Origin: an uncultured Clostridia bacterium
GTDB taxonomy: Bacteria; Bacillota; Clostridia; TANB77; CAG-508
Assembly (NCBI GenBank): GCA_934153805.1
Contig: CAKPFO010000011.1
Coordinates: forward strand, 1 to 32,602
Length of the DNA: 32,602 bases
Reading direction: 5' to 3'
Position 1 is the first letter of the stretch. The number at the start of each line of letters is the position of its first letter. The notes under the pieces are model-generated. The model made no database searches and was not told where the DNA came from. It saw nothing but the letters and a program-made list of their open reading frames with translations. A program made the position numbers and the translations under genes. Positions 7,877 through 15,973 of the stretch are shown piece by piece.

Positions 7877-7919
7877 ATTTTATTTTTAATAGAGGTTAGA
7901 TGTCGATTTTCTAACCTCC
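7877..7919 (-). promoter_or_regulatory. Possible promoter and overlapping hairpin upstream of the surface protein gene
   Basis: On the minus strand TCGACA (7901-7906) and TAAAAT (7877-7882) are 18 nt apart. The -35 lies inside a hairpin with arms GAGGTTAG and CTAACCTC (7892-7919). Neither strand has a T run after the hairpin, so it is a poor terminator for pfkA and could instead be an operator. Confidence 0.4.
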
Positions 7920-7952
7920 AGCCTCATACTTTCAATCTCTTTTTTCTATATA

Positions 7953-9092
7953 TTAATCTCCTAAATTTATACCTATATCTCTTGCTGTTTTTACTAAGTC
8001 ATGGTCCATTGTAACAAGTTTTACATTATTAGATATCATTCCGTCTTGAACTGCACCTATTTCTTTGTTACTTCCAACAACCTCTTCTAATGAAACACAA
8101 TCTAATTTTCCATTTTTTAATACTGTTAATACATTGAATTTTCCTTCTAGTGCTAGTTCCATTGCTTTTGCTCCATATTTTGTAGAAAGAACTCTATCAT
8201 ATGGAGTAGGTGTTCCACCTCTTTGCATGTATCCTAATACTGTACATCTTGATGTTAATCCTGTTAATTTTTCTAATTCTTGTGCTACTCTTTCTCCTGC
8301 TCCTCCAAGTTTAGTGTTTATAACTCCTGCTCCGTTGTCTCTTTGTCCTTCTACTGAAATTTCTCCACCTTTAGGGAAAGCTCCTTCTGAAACTACCACT
8401 ATTGCAAAGTTTTTGCCTTGAGCTTGTCTTTTCTTTATTGCTTCTGCTGCTTTATTTATATCATAAGGAATTTCTGGAATTAAGGCTACATCTGCTCCAC
8501 CTGCAATTGCTGATTCTAGAGCTATCCATCCTGCTTCTCTTCCCATAACTTCTAATACCATAATTCTATGGTGAGTTTCTGCTGTTGTATGAAGTCTATC
8601 TAATGCTTCTGTTGCAACAGATACAGCAGTATTATATCCAAAAGTAATGTCTGTACATGCTACATCATTATCTATAGTTTTTGGAACTCCTATAACGTTA
8701 ATTCCTCTTAAAGTAAAGTCTCTTGCTGATTTTTGAGTACTATCTCCTCCTAATGTAAAAATACAATCAAATCCGTCTTCTTTTACATTTTGAACGCATT
8801 TCTCTGATAAATCTTTGTATTCTACATTTCCATTTTCATCTACAACTTTGTAGTGGAACACATTAGCATTTGTAGAAGATGATATAATTGAACCACCTTT
8901 TTGTAATATTCCTGATGCAGTATCTGCACTGCTTAATCTAATATAATCATTTTTTAATAAACCTCTGTATCCATCTATAAAGCCATAACACTCTACTCCA
9001 TTATTTTCTGCAGTTTTTACTATTGCACGAATAACAGCATTAAATCCTGATACGTCTCCTCCATTTGCTAATATTGCGACTTTCTTTACCAT
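7953..9092 (-). CDS. pfkA: 6-phosphofructokinase with non-standard phosphoryl-donor motifs
   Basis: A 379-residue glycolytic enzyme phosphorylating fructose 6-phosphate to fructose 1,6-bisphosphate. It has the PFK fold with GGDVSGFNAVIRA (11-23), LGGDSTQKSA (114-123), the catalytic PKTIDND (137-143), MGREAGW (183-189) for sugar binding, and RGGTPTPYDR near residue 290. The lysine in PKTIDND is typical of pyrophosphate-dependent or group III enzymes (ATP types have PGTIDND), but the donor-site GGDS-T has serine where ATP enzymes have glycine and PPi enzymes have aspartate, so the donor is unresolved. The usual proline in the first loop (DAPG or DCPG) is serine here. A consensus ribosome binding site and its own promoter precede it. 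Confidence 0.93.
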   Translation of the reverse strand: MVKKVAILANGGDVSGFNAVIRAIVKTAENNGVECYGFIDGYRGLLKNDYIRLSSADTASGILQKGGSIISSSTNANVFHYKVVDENGNVEYKDLSEKCVQNVKEDGFDCIFTLGGDSTQKSARDFTLRGINVIGVPKTIDNDVACTDITFGYNTAVSVATEALDRLHTTAETHHRIMVLEVMGREAGWIALESAIAGGADVALIPEIPYDINKAAEAIKKRQAQGKNFAIVVVSEGAFPKGGEISVEGQRDNGAGVINTKLGGAGERVAQELEKLTGLTSRCTVLGYMQRGGTPTPYDRVLSTKYGAKAMELALEGKFNVLTVLKNGKLDCVSLEEVVGSNKEIGAVQDGMISNNVKLVTMDHDLVKTARDIGINLGD

Positions 9093-9123
9093 AATTATAT
9101 TCCTCCTTTTTTTAGATGTCTTT

Positions 9124-9151
9124 ATTATATCAATAATTTATTTTTTTACAA
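9124..9151 (-). promoter_or_regulatory. pfkA promoter
   Basis: TTGTAA and a perfect TATAAT 16 nt apart on the minus strand, about 30 nt before the ribosome binding site AGGAGG. It is back to back with the rightward promoter at 9185-9213. Confidence 0.7.
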
Positions 9152-9184
9152 CAGTTTTAGCAAATTTTATTTTTTATGTTATGT

Positions 9185-9213
9185 TTGCCAAAATTTACCA
9201 AATATGGTATAAT
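9185..9213 (+). promoter_or_regulatory. Promoter of the 9246-9944 gene
   Basis: TTGCCA, a 17-nt spacer and a perfect TATAAT with a TG extended -10. A GAAGGTGAT ribosome binding site follows about 20 nt later. Confidence 0.75.
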
Positions 9214-9245
9214 GTCTTTGGAATATTTATAAAGAAGGTGATATT

Positions 9246-9944
9246 TTGTCAAATGTATTAGAAACTTTTTCTATCTCTGAATGTGCTGATTGGAATAGAA
9301 GATTTAAAAATGCAACTGTGCACAATAGAAAAAGTGAAATTATGAACTTGCTAAATGAAGCCAATAAGTTATATCTTGATGAATACTATATATACTCTAC
9401 TATTTCTTCTTTTAATACGGGGAAATCAACTTTTTCTAAAAAAGAAGAACTTATTGTTGCTCTAAAAAAATGTAAATCTATAAAAAATGTGTATAAACAA
9501 TCTGACTATATATCAATAGATATTAAAGATATTAATATTAAAGTTGCTAAGTTGTCTGATATTATTCCAGAGGTAGCAATTGATAGAATTAATAAAAATA
9601 ATACGCCTATAAGAGAAGATAGGTTTAGTGCAGAATACCTTTCTCAATTAATTAGTTTTCCTAACAGTATTGTTACTGGTTATGTTTATGGTATTTCAGA
9701 TAAGTCAAAAGAACTACATACATGGTTGGAATTTAAGAACAATCACAATCAAAAATTTGTTGTAGATTATGATGATAATACGGTTTATAATAAAGAAGGC
9801 TATTATTATTTAAAACATGCAGAACTTATTAAAAAAGTATCTTCTGATGAGTTAAAAGGAAAAAGTTCAGTAAGTAAATCTAACTCTTCAGAAATGTCTA
9901 ATGAGATTGTTGATATAGAAATAGATATGGGTGATGAAAGATAA
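9246..9944 (+). CDS. Hypothetical protein, possible transglutaminase-like fold without a catalytic cysteine
   Basis: A 232-residue soluble protein I do not recognise. It starts with TTG, supported by GAAGGTGAT at a suitable distance. The N-terminal half (1-110) is predicted mixed alpha/beta; residues about 135-190 contain VTGYVYGISDKSKELHTWLE and then FVVDYDDN. The spacing of H158 (HTW) and D174 (VD) recalls the His and Asp of transglutaminase-like or cysteine protease-like folds, but no cysteine sits where the nucleophile would be expected, so it may be an inactive member or unrelated. The last 30 residues are Ser-rich then acidic and look disordered. It is monocistronic, with its own promoter and a shared terminator at its end. 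Confidence 0.6.
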   Translation: MSNVLETFSISECADWNRRFKNATVHNRKSEIMNLLNEANKLYLDEYYIYSTISSFNTGKSTFSKKEELIVALKKCKSIKNVYKQSDYISIDIKDINIKVAKLSDIIPEVAIDRINKNNTPIREDRFSAEYLSQLISFPNSIVTGYVYGISDKSKELHTWLEFKNNHNQKFVVDYDDNTVYNKEGYYYLKHAELIKKVSSDELKGKSSVSKSNSSEMSNEIVDIEIDMGDER

Positions 9945-9984
9945 AAAAGTAGCAAGGTAGAAAATCCACCTTGCTACTTTTTTT
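9943..9984. terminator. Bidirectional terminator
   Basis: An A run, the stem AGTAGCAAGGT/ACCTTGCTACT and a T run form a perfect intrinsic terminator on both strands. It serves the converging genes at 9246-9944 and 9983-10627, and touches both stop codons. Confidence 0.9.
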
Positions 9985-10627
9985 ACTTTCTTATTTTTTC
10001 TTCTAAATGCTGTATCTTTTTGTTTATTATTGCTATCTGTTCGGTAAAGGCAAAATACTCTTTTTTCTTTTCCATAAGTTTATCATTCCAGTAAACCTTC
10101 GTTCCTTCTAACCTGATGTTCACATTTGAAATATACTGAATTAAATCTACATATTCATTTTCGTTCATGAGCTTTGTGCTGTTTGGTACTAAATTAGGAA
10201 CCACAGCGTTAATCGAATTAGTTATATAAGCCTCAAGCATTTCTTCTCTATCTTCAATGTATTTTTCTAAAGTTTGTTTTATCTCATCTGTCAAAACAAA
10301 ATCTTCTTCTCCAATCATTTTTGTATAATTCATTTCTGCTTTAAAACATTCGTCTTCAATTTTGCAAATTTCTGCCAGCTCATTTTCTGAGATAACTGCC
10401 TTTCCTTTAAAGAGAATCATTTCATTATTAACTACTTTAATGTCTAGCTTTTCATACAATTCTCTTAACTTCAGCAAAGCTCTCATTTTTTCCATGTTGT
10501 TTATCCGTTCTTCTTCCGGCATTTTGGAAATTTTCTCCAATTCAAAATTGTAAACTTTAAGTTGCATATTTCTTATTTTTTCTACTTCAGAAAAACCTTT
10601 AATAGTGTCACTACTAAAAATAGCCAT
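9983..10627 (-). CDS. Hypothetical coiled-coil protein
   Basis: A 214-residue, highly charged soluble protein with no recognised family. Most of it is predicted alpha-helical: heptad-like stretches occur at about 12-60 (KIRNMQLKVYNFELEKISKM onward), 80-130 and at the C-terminus (AIINKKIQHLEEKIRK). A conserved-looking middle part, VVPNLVPNSTKLMNENEYVD (about 143-162), may form a small folded unit. No signal peptide or membrane segment is seen. The AGGAGG ribosome binding site fixes the start. It is transcribed alone from a promoter with an overlapping dyad. Confidence 0.65.
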   Translation of the reverse strand: MAIFSSDTIKGFSEVEKIRNMQLKVYNFELEKISKMPEEERINNMEKMRALLKLRELYEKLDIKVVNNEMILFKGKAVISENELAEICKIEDECFKAEMNYTKMIGEEDFVLTDEIKQTLEKYIEDREEMLEAYITNSINAVVPNLVPNSTKLMNENEYVDLIQYISNVNIRLEGTKVYWNDKLMEKKKEYFAFTEQIAIINKKIQHLEEKIRK

Positions 10628-10673
10628 AAATATTCCTCCTCTAAATTATTAGCATATAAGGTTATAAAAACAT

Positions 10674-10709
10674 TGTCTATATTATATCATGTAGACATAA
10701 TGTTGTAAA
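10674..10709 (-). promoter_or_regulatory. Promoter with dyad over the -10 region
   Basis: On the minus strand TTTACA (10704-10709) and TATAAT (10681-10686) are 17 nt apart, with a TG extended -10. A perfect 6-bp inverted repeat TGTCTA/TAGACA (10674-10679, 10692-10697) brackets the -10, a position suited to a repressor. Confidence 0.65.
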
Positions 10710-10813
10710 GTTTTTATCTATATTTTTTAAGACGTTTTCACGCCCTATTCACAATTTTTGAGTCAAAAATAAGAATATATCACCTTTCGGGATACATTCC
10801 TATTTATATCTAT

Positions 10814-13800
10814 CTAGCCAAACAAGCTTAATTGGTTGCTTTGACTCATTCCTTCTAAGCATCCCATTTTCTTTAATAAATCTACTACTGAATTACCTAT
10901 TTTTGAACGAATTCTCATGTCATCAATAGACATAAATTTTCCGTCTTTTTTTGCTTCTTCTATTCCAAGTGCTGCAACTGTTCCAAGTCCTGGTACACTG
11001 TTTAGTGGAGGACGTATACCGTCTTCTTCTATTTGGAATTTTGTTGCATGAGATTTATACAAGTCTATTGGTAAAAATTTTATTCCTCTTTCATACATTT
11101 CTAGTACTAATTCAAGGATAGCATACATATTTTTATCCTTTGTTGTCGCATTGTTTCCTGCTAAGTCTATTTCTTTCATTTTGTTTTTTACTTTTTCTTC
11201 TCCATAACACATTATTTCACTATCAAACTCATCTGCACGAATTGTAAAGTAAGCTGTATAATATGCTTTTGGGTTGTGAACTTTAAACCATGCTATTCTA
11301 AATGCGTTTGTTACATATGCAGCTGCATGGGCTTTAGGGAACATGTACTTTATCTTTTCACATGACTTTATATACCAATCTGGCACATCATGTTCTTTCA
11401 TTAATTCTTTATATTCTGCCCATTTTGCTGGGTCTTTTAATGCCTTTCCTTTACGAACTGTTTCCATTATTTTAAATGAATGGTTTGGTGGTACACCTTT
11501 CTTTATTAAATAAATCATAATATCGTCACGGCAACAGATTGAATCTTGAAGTGTTGTTGTACCTTCATCTATCAATGTTTGTGCATTTCCAAGCCATACA
11601 TCAGTACCATGTGATAAACCAGATATACGAATTAGTTCGTCAAATGTTTTAGGTTTTGTATCTACAAGCATTCCTCTTACGAATTTTGTTCCAAACTCTG
11701 GTATTCCATAGCTTCCAACTTTGCTTCCTATTTGTTCTGGCGTTACTCCTAATGCATCTGTAGAACTAAATATACTCATTGTTGCCTTATCGTCTAAAGG
11801 TACTTTTGTTGGATCTATTCCAGTCAAATCATATAACATACGTATTACTGTTGGATCATCATGGCCTAGTATATCTAGTTTTAACAAGTTTTGGTCTATT
11901 GAGTGATAATCAAAGTGAGTTGTTATAATGTCTGAATTAGGGTCATCTGCGGGGTGTTGCACTGGAGTGAATTCGTATATTTCTCTACCCTTTGGTACAA
12001 CTATAATTCCTCCTGGATGCTGTCCTGTTGTTCTTTTTATTCCTGTACATCCTTGTGATATTCTTAATACCTCAGCATTGTTTACAGGTATACCTCTTTC
12101 TTCATAATATTTTTTTACATATCCAAATGCTGTTTTATCTGCTACGGTACCAACCGTACCAGCCTTAAATGTAGTTCCTTTTCCAAATATTACCTCTGTA
12201 TATCTATGTGCTTTTGCTTGATATTCTCCTGAGAAGTTTAAGTCGATATCAGGCTCTTTATCTCCATTAAATCCCAAGAAAGTTTCGAATGGTATATCTA
12301 TACCGTCTTTTACCATCTTAGCTCCGCATTTTGGGCAGTCTTTATCTGGCAAGTCAAATCCACATTGATATCCATAATCTGTAAAATCTGAATATTTACA
12401 TTTTGGACATCTATAATGAGGTGGAAGTGAATTTACCTCTGTTATACCTGTCATATTAGCAACAAATGATGAACCAACGCTACCACGAGAACCTACTATG
12501 TATCCATCTTCGTTAGATTTCCAAACTAGCTTTTGTGCAATTATGTACATAACAGAGAATCCATTTTTTATAATTGAGTTAAGCTCTTTGTCTAGTCTTT
12601 CTTGTACAATATTTGGAAGTGGATCTCCATATAATTCATGAGCTTTGCTAAAAGCAATATCCTTTATTGTTTGTTCACATCCTTCAATATGAGGCGGACA
12701 TTTTTCTGGTGAAATTGGGCTTATTCTTTCGCACATATCAGATACTTTATTTGTATTTGTTACAACTACTTCGTATGCTTTTTCTGGTCCTAAATATTCA
12801 AATTCCTTAAGCATCTCTTCTGTTGTTCTTAAATATAAAGGAGCTTGCTCATCTGCATCATCGTAGCCTTGACCTGCCATTAAAATTCTTCTGTATATTT
12901 CATCTTGTGGATCTATAAAGTGCACATCGCAAGTTGCCACTACAAGTTTTCCTAGTTTTTCTCCTAATGCTACAATCTTTCTGTTTATATCTTCTACTGC
13001 TCTTGCATCTGGTAATGTTCCATTTCTTACCATGTACATATTATTGCCTGTTGGCTGTATTTCTAGGTAATCGTAATCTTTTGCGATTTCCTCTACCTCG
13101 TCATCATCTTTGCCTTCTACTATTGCTCTATATAGTTCTCCTGCTTCACATGCACTACCTAATATTAAGCCCTCTGAATATTTTTTGTAAATTGATTTTA
13201 ATATACGTGGCTTTTTGTAAAAATAATGTAAATGTGAAATTGATACTAGTTTATATAGATTTTTTAAGCCTACATAGTCTTTTGCTAAAATTATTGCATG
13301 GTAACTTGGTAATTTTTTGAAATCTACATTTGACTTTGCATCTATGTCATCTAATGTTTTTACACCATTTTCTTTTAACATTCCTAACATTACATTTAAA
13401 ACTTTTACAGTTGTATCTACATCGTCTAGTGCACGGTGTGCAACCTCTACAACTATACCTAATTTGTCTGCTATCATTCCTAACTTATATTTTTTAAAAT
13501 CCGGAAATAACTCTTTTGCTAAACGTAATGTATCTATATATGTATTTTCTAAGCTTAATCCTAATTGTTTTGCATTATATTTTAAAAATCCTATATCGAA
13601 ATCTGCATTATGTGCAACAAGTACACTGTCTCCAACAAATTCTAATACTTTTGGCAATACTTTATCTATTGTTTCTGCATCTTTAACCATGTCATCAGTA
13701 ATATTAGTAACCTCTACAACTCTAGGTGGAATTGGTTTTTCAGGATTTACAAAACATGAAAATTCATCTATTACCTCTCCATTTTTTACTTTCATAATTC

Positions 13801-15628
13801 CAACTTCTGTTATCTTTTCGGTTCTAAAAGAAAGTCCAGTTGTTTCTAAGTCTAGTACACAATATGTAGTATCGATGTCTTGGTTTCTTGAGTTTGTAAC
13901 AACGCTTGATTTGTCTGGAACCAAATATGCTTCTACTCCATATATTATTTTCATATCAGGGTTATCGAAACCTAACATTTTATGAGCATCTGGGAAAGCT
14001 TGAACTACTCCATGGTCTGTAATAGCAATTGATTTCATTCCCCATTTCATAGCTCTTTTTATTAACTCTGTTGCTGGTGTAACAGCATCCATCTGACTCA
14101 TTTGAGTATGCATATGTAGCTCAACTCTTTTTACCTCTGCATTGTCCATTCTGACTTCTCTTTTTATTCCTGTAGATTGAACTATTGTACTTGCCATAAT
14201 TGTTATTTCGTTAGAGAATGTATCCATTCCTGCTTTTCCTGCCAGTTTTATACCTTTTGAACCTTTTATTTTTCCTATTACTTTTTTGCTGTTATCTTTA
14301 GTTAAAAACGCTTTACAAGTCATTGTGCTTGTTCCGTCATATACAGATAGACTTAATAGTATTTTTCCACCTTTAAGTTCTCTGTCTTCCATTGCAATTA
14401 CTTCTCCATCTATACATACATTACCTGACTCTACACCCAAGTCTTGTATTTTTACAAGTGGTTCTTTTATCTCTGGATTCATTCCTAGTATAAGTGGAGA
14501 ATCTTCATCTTCTGTTGGTAGTTTTGGAAAGTTCTCTCCATCAATTTCATATATAATATTTGCCATAACTGTAACATCATTTGCAAATGTATCTAAAGAT
14601 GCTTTTCCTACTGCTTTTATTCCACTTGCATTTTTTATTTTATCTGCTATTTCTGTTCCTTCTTTGCCCGTTGCAGTAAATGATTTACATGTAATTATTC
14701 CTGTTCCATCATAAAGGTCGAATATAATCATTCCTTTACCTGTTTTAGTCTCTCTAGCCTCGCAAGTAACTATTCTACCTTCTATTGTAATACGCTTATT
14801 ATCTGCTGTAATTTCTTTTATTTTTACTTTATTCTCTTTTGCTTTAGATGGCTTACCTAGAATAATATTGCTTTCTTCTTCCATTTGTGCTAATTCTTCT
14901 AAGTAATCTTCATCTGTAGGAGGTGGTGGCATAGCCTCTCCAAAATATCCATCATCAAATGGTATGTCTTGTGGTGGCATTGGTGGCATATTTTCGTATT
15001 CATCTTCTTTTGGTTTAGTAGCTTCTTCTTGGGCTTTTCTTATGACTTCTTCTTGCATCTTTTCTGCATATTCTTGATACTTCTTTATTGAATCTTCTGA
15101 AACATCTTCAATAAATTCCACTTTGCACTTTTTGCCATATATGCAATCTAATGTGTCTGATACAAGTTCGTCTATTTTTCTTGCTATCAAAAAGCCTTTT
15201 CCTTTTTTAGATAGCATTATATTTACATTTTTATTATCTATAGAAACTGTACTACCTGCTAATATTGCCTTTGACATTGGGTGCTTATATGACATATATT
15301 CTACTATGTCGTTCCACTCTTTTTCTATTATTGTTTCTACCTCATCAAGCTCAGCTTTTTCACAGCTTTTGTCTACACTTTCTTGTTCACTATTTGTTTC
15401 TATCTTTATTTTAATATTTGCAATTCCAAAACGAACCTCTAAATATTTTTCAAATGTATATATATCTTTTATTTTTAATTGTTTTAGCGTAAATAAAATT
15501 ATTTCTAATGTATTTGTTTTTTTGAATAAATTTATACTTTTTACCTTTGAATTTAGCAATTCTAGGCTACTTGAATTGTAGTCTCTAAATACATCTTTTA
15601 AAATTTTATATTCAGTATTTTCCCCCAT
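10814..15628 (-). CDS. polC: DNA polymerase III alpha subunit, Gram-positive type
   Basis: The 1604-residue replicative polymerase with built-in proofreading, longer than the roughly 1440 of Bacillus PolC. Order: N-terminal domain (1-170); charged helical linker with a proline-rich, acidic stretch (180-260); two successive OB-fold domains (about 265-360 and 388-485) with matching GxG...YDGT...CK motifs; PHP domain (HMHTQMS at 505-511, ITDHG 536-540) interrupted by the 3'-5' exonuclease (DLETTG 593-598, HNADFD 673-678, HRALDDVD 731-738); zinc-binding CPKC motifs; palm with PDIDLNFSGEYQ; and a C-terminal QLSLF sliding-clamp motif. No intein or frameshift. The upstream purine run GGGGG acts as the ribosome binding site. 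The duplicated OB domain explains part of the extra length. Confidence 0.98.
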   Translation of the reverse strand: MGENTEYKILKDVFRDYNSSSLELLNSKVKSINLFKKTNTLEIILFTLKQLKIKDIYTFEKYLEVRFGIANIKIKIETNSEQESVDKSCEKAELDEVETIIEKEWNDIVEYMSYKHPMSKAILAGSTVSIDNKNVNIMLSKKGKGFLIARKIDELVSDTLDCIYGKKCKVEFIEDVSEDSIKKYQEYAEKMQEEVIRKAQEEATKPKEDEYENMPPMPPQDIPFDDGYFGEAMPPPPTDEDYLEELAQMEEESNIILGKPSKAKENKVKIKEITADNKRITIEGRIVTCEARETKTGKGMIIFDLYDGTGIITCKSFTATGKEGTEIADKIKNASGIKAVGKASLDTFANDVTVMANIIYEIDGENFPKLPTEDEDSPLILGMNPEIKEPLVKIQDLGVESGNVCIDGEVIAMEDRELKGGKILLSLSVYDGTSTMTCKAFLTKDNSKKVIGKIKGSKGIKLAGKAGMDTFSNEITIMASTIVQSTGIKREVRMDNAEVKRVELHMHTQMSQMDAVTPATELIKRAMKWGMKSIAITDHGVVQAFPDAHKMLGFDNPDMKIIYGVEAYLVPDKSSVVTNSRNQDIDTTYCVLDLETTGLSFRTEKITEVGIMKVKNGEVIDEFSCFVNPEKPIPPRVVEVTNITDDMVKDAETIDKVLPKVLEFVGDSVLVAHNADFDIGFLKYNAKQLGLSLENTYIDTLRLAKELFPDFKKYKLGMIADKLGIVVEVAHRALDDVDTTVKVLNVMLGMLKENGVKTLDDIDAKSNVDFKKLPSYHAIILAKDYVGLKNLYKLVSISHLHYFYKKPRILKSIYKKYSEGLILGSACEAGELYRAIVEGKDDDEVEEIAKDYDYLEIQPTGNNMYMVRNGTLPDARAVEDINRKIVALGEKLGKLVVATCDVHFIDPQDEIYRRILMAGQGYDDADEQAPLYLRTTEEMLKEFEYLGPEKAYEVVVTNTNKVSDMCERISPISPEKCPPHIEGCEQTIKDIAFSKAHELYGDPLPNIVQERLDKELNSIIKNGFSVMYIIAQKLVWKSNEDGYIVGSRGSVGSSFVANMTGITEVNSLPPHYRCPKCKYSDFTDYGYQCGFDLPDKDCPKCGAKMVKDGIDIPFETFLGFNGDKEPDIDLNFSGEYQAKAHRYTEVIFGKGTTFKAGTVGTVADKTAFGYVKKYYEERGIPVNNAEVLRISQGCTGIKRTTGQHPGGIIVVPKGREIYEFTPVQHPADDPNSDIITTHFDYHSIDQNLLKLDILGHDDPTVIRMLYDLTGIDPTKVPLDDKATMSIFSSTDALGVTPEQIGSKVGSYGIPEFGTKFVRGMLVDTKPKTFDELIRISGLSHGTDVWLGNAQTLIDEGTTTLQDSICCRDDIMIYLIKKGVPPNHSFKIMETVRKGKALKDPAKWAEYKELMKEHDVPDWYIKSCEKIKYMFPKAHAAAYVTNAFRIAWFKVHNPKAYYTAYFTIRADEFDSEIMCYGEEKVKNKMKEIDLAGNNATTKDKNMYAILELVLEMYERGIKFLPIDLYKSHATKFQIEEDGIRPPLNSVPGLGTVAALGIEEAKKDGKFMSIDDMRIRSKIGNSVVDLLKKMGCLEGMSQSNQLSLFG

Positions 15629-15667
15629 TTTTAAGCCCCCAAAAAATCTCTCTTAAAACTACATCAC

Positions 15668-15696
15668 ATTATATTACACTAAAATAAAAATATCAA
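15668..15696 (-). promoter_or_regulatory. polC promoter
   Basis: TTGATA and a perfect TATAAT 17 nt apart on the minus strand, between element E2 and polC. It makes polC independent of the pilin-like gene upstream. Confidence 0.75.
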
Positions 15697-15715
15697 CAAT
15701 TTTTTTGTTCTATTA

Positions 15716-15968
15716 CATACAAATTTTATTTATAAAATTTGTATGCGATTAAAGTAAATTGATTGTTTTTAAAATAAATTAAGACTGGTGGGGACCGCTT
15801 TAGTCTATGTTAATGCGTCAGCATGTTACATAGACTTAAGTGGGGTAGGCTTAATTTATTTTAAAAATAATCAATTTACCGATACAGCTTTATAAAATTT
15901 TACTTACTATAAACGAAAAACAAGACCTAATATATCTCTATATTAAGTCTTGTTTACAAATTATATTT
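15716..15968 (+). repeat. Structured palindromic element, family E, long copy E2
   Basis: Four parts: a perfect 14-bp hairpin (15716-15745, arms CATACAAATTTTAT and complement); a stem with 30-nt arms at 15754-15783 and 15850-15879 differing only by a G/T (G-U) pair; an inner hairpin AGTCTATGT/ACATAGACT flanked by two GTGGGG loops; and a terminator hairpin at the right end. From 15743 to 15968 it matches E3 with four substitutions and one single-base indel, but the first hairpin is unrelated in sequence to that of E3. The 345-nt gap between polC and the pilin-like gene is filled by this element and the polC promoter. Confidence 0.85.
15918..15955 (-). terminator. Terminator of the pilin-like gene, inside E2
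   Basis: A stem of AAACAAGAC and GTCTTGTTT with a long AT-rich extension, followed on the minus strand by TTTTTCG. It starts about 20 nt after the pilin-like stop codon. The same hairpin recurs in E3 after rseP. Confidence 0.75.
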
Positions 15969-15973
15969 ATTGT

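Noticed and set aside
13317..13985. A 222-codon rightward frame inside polC
   Set aside because: It is wholly antisense to the conserved exonuclease and PHP region of polC, with no ribosome binding site and a composition typical of a reversed AT-rich gene.
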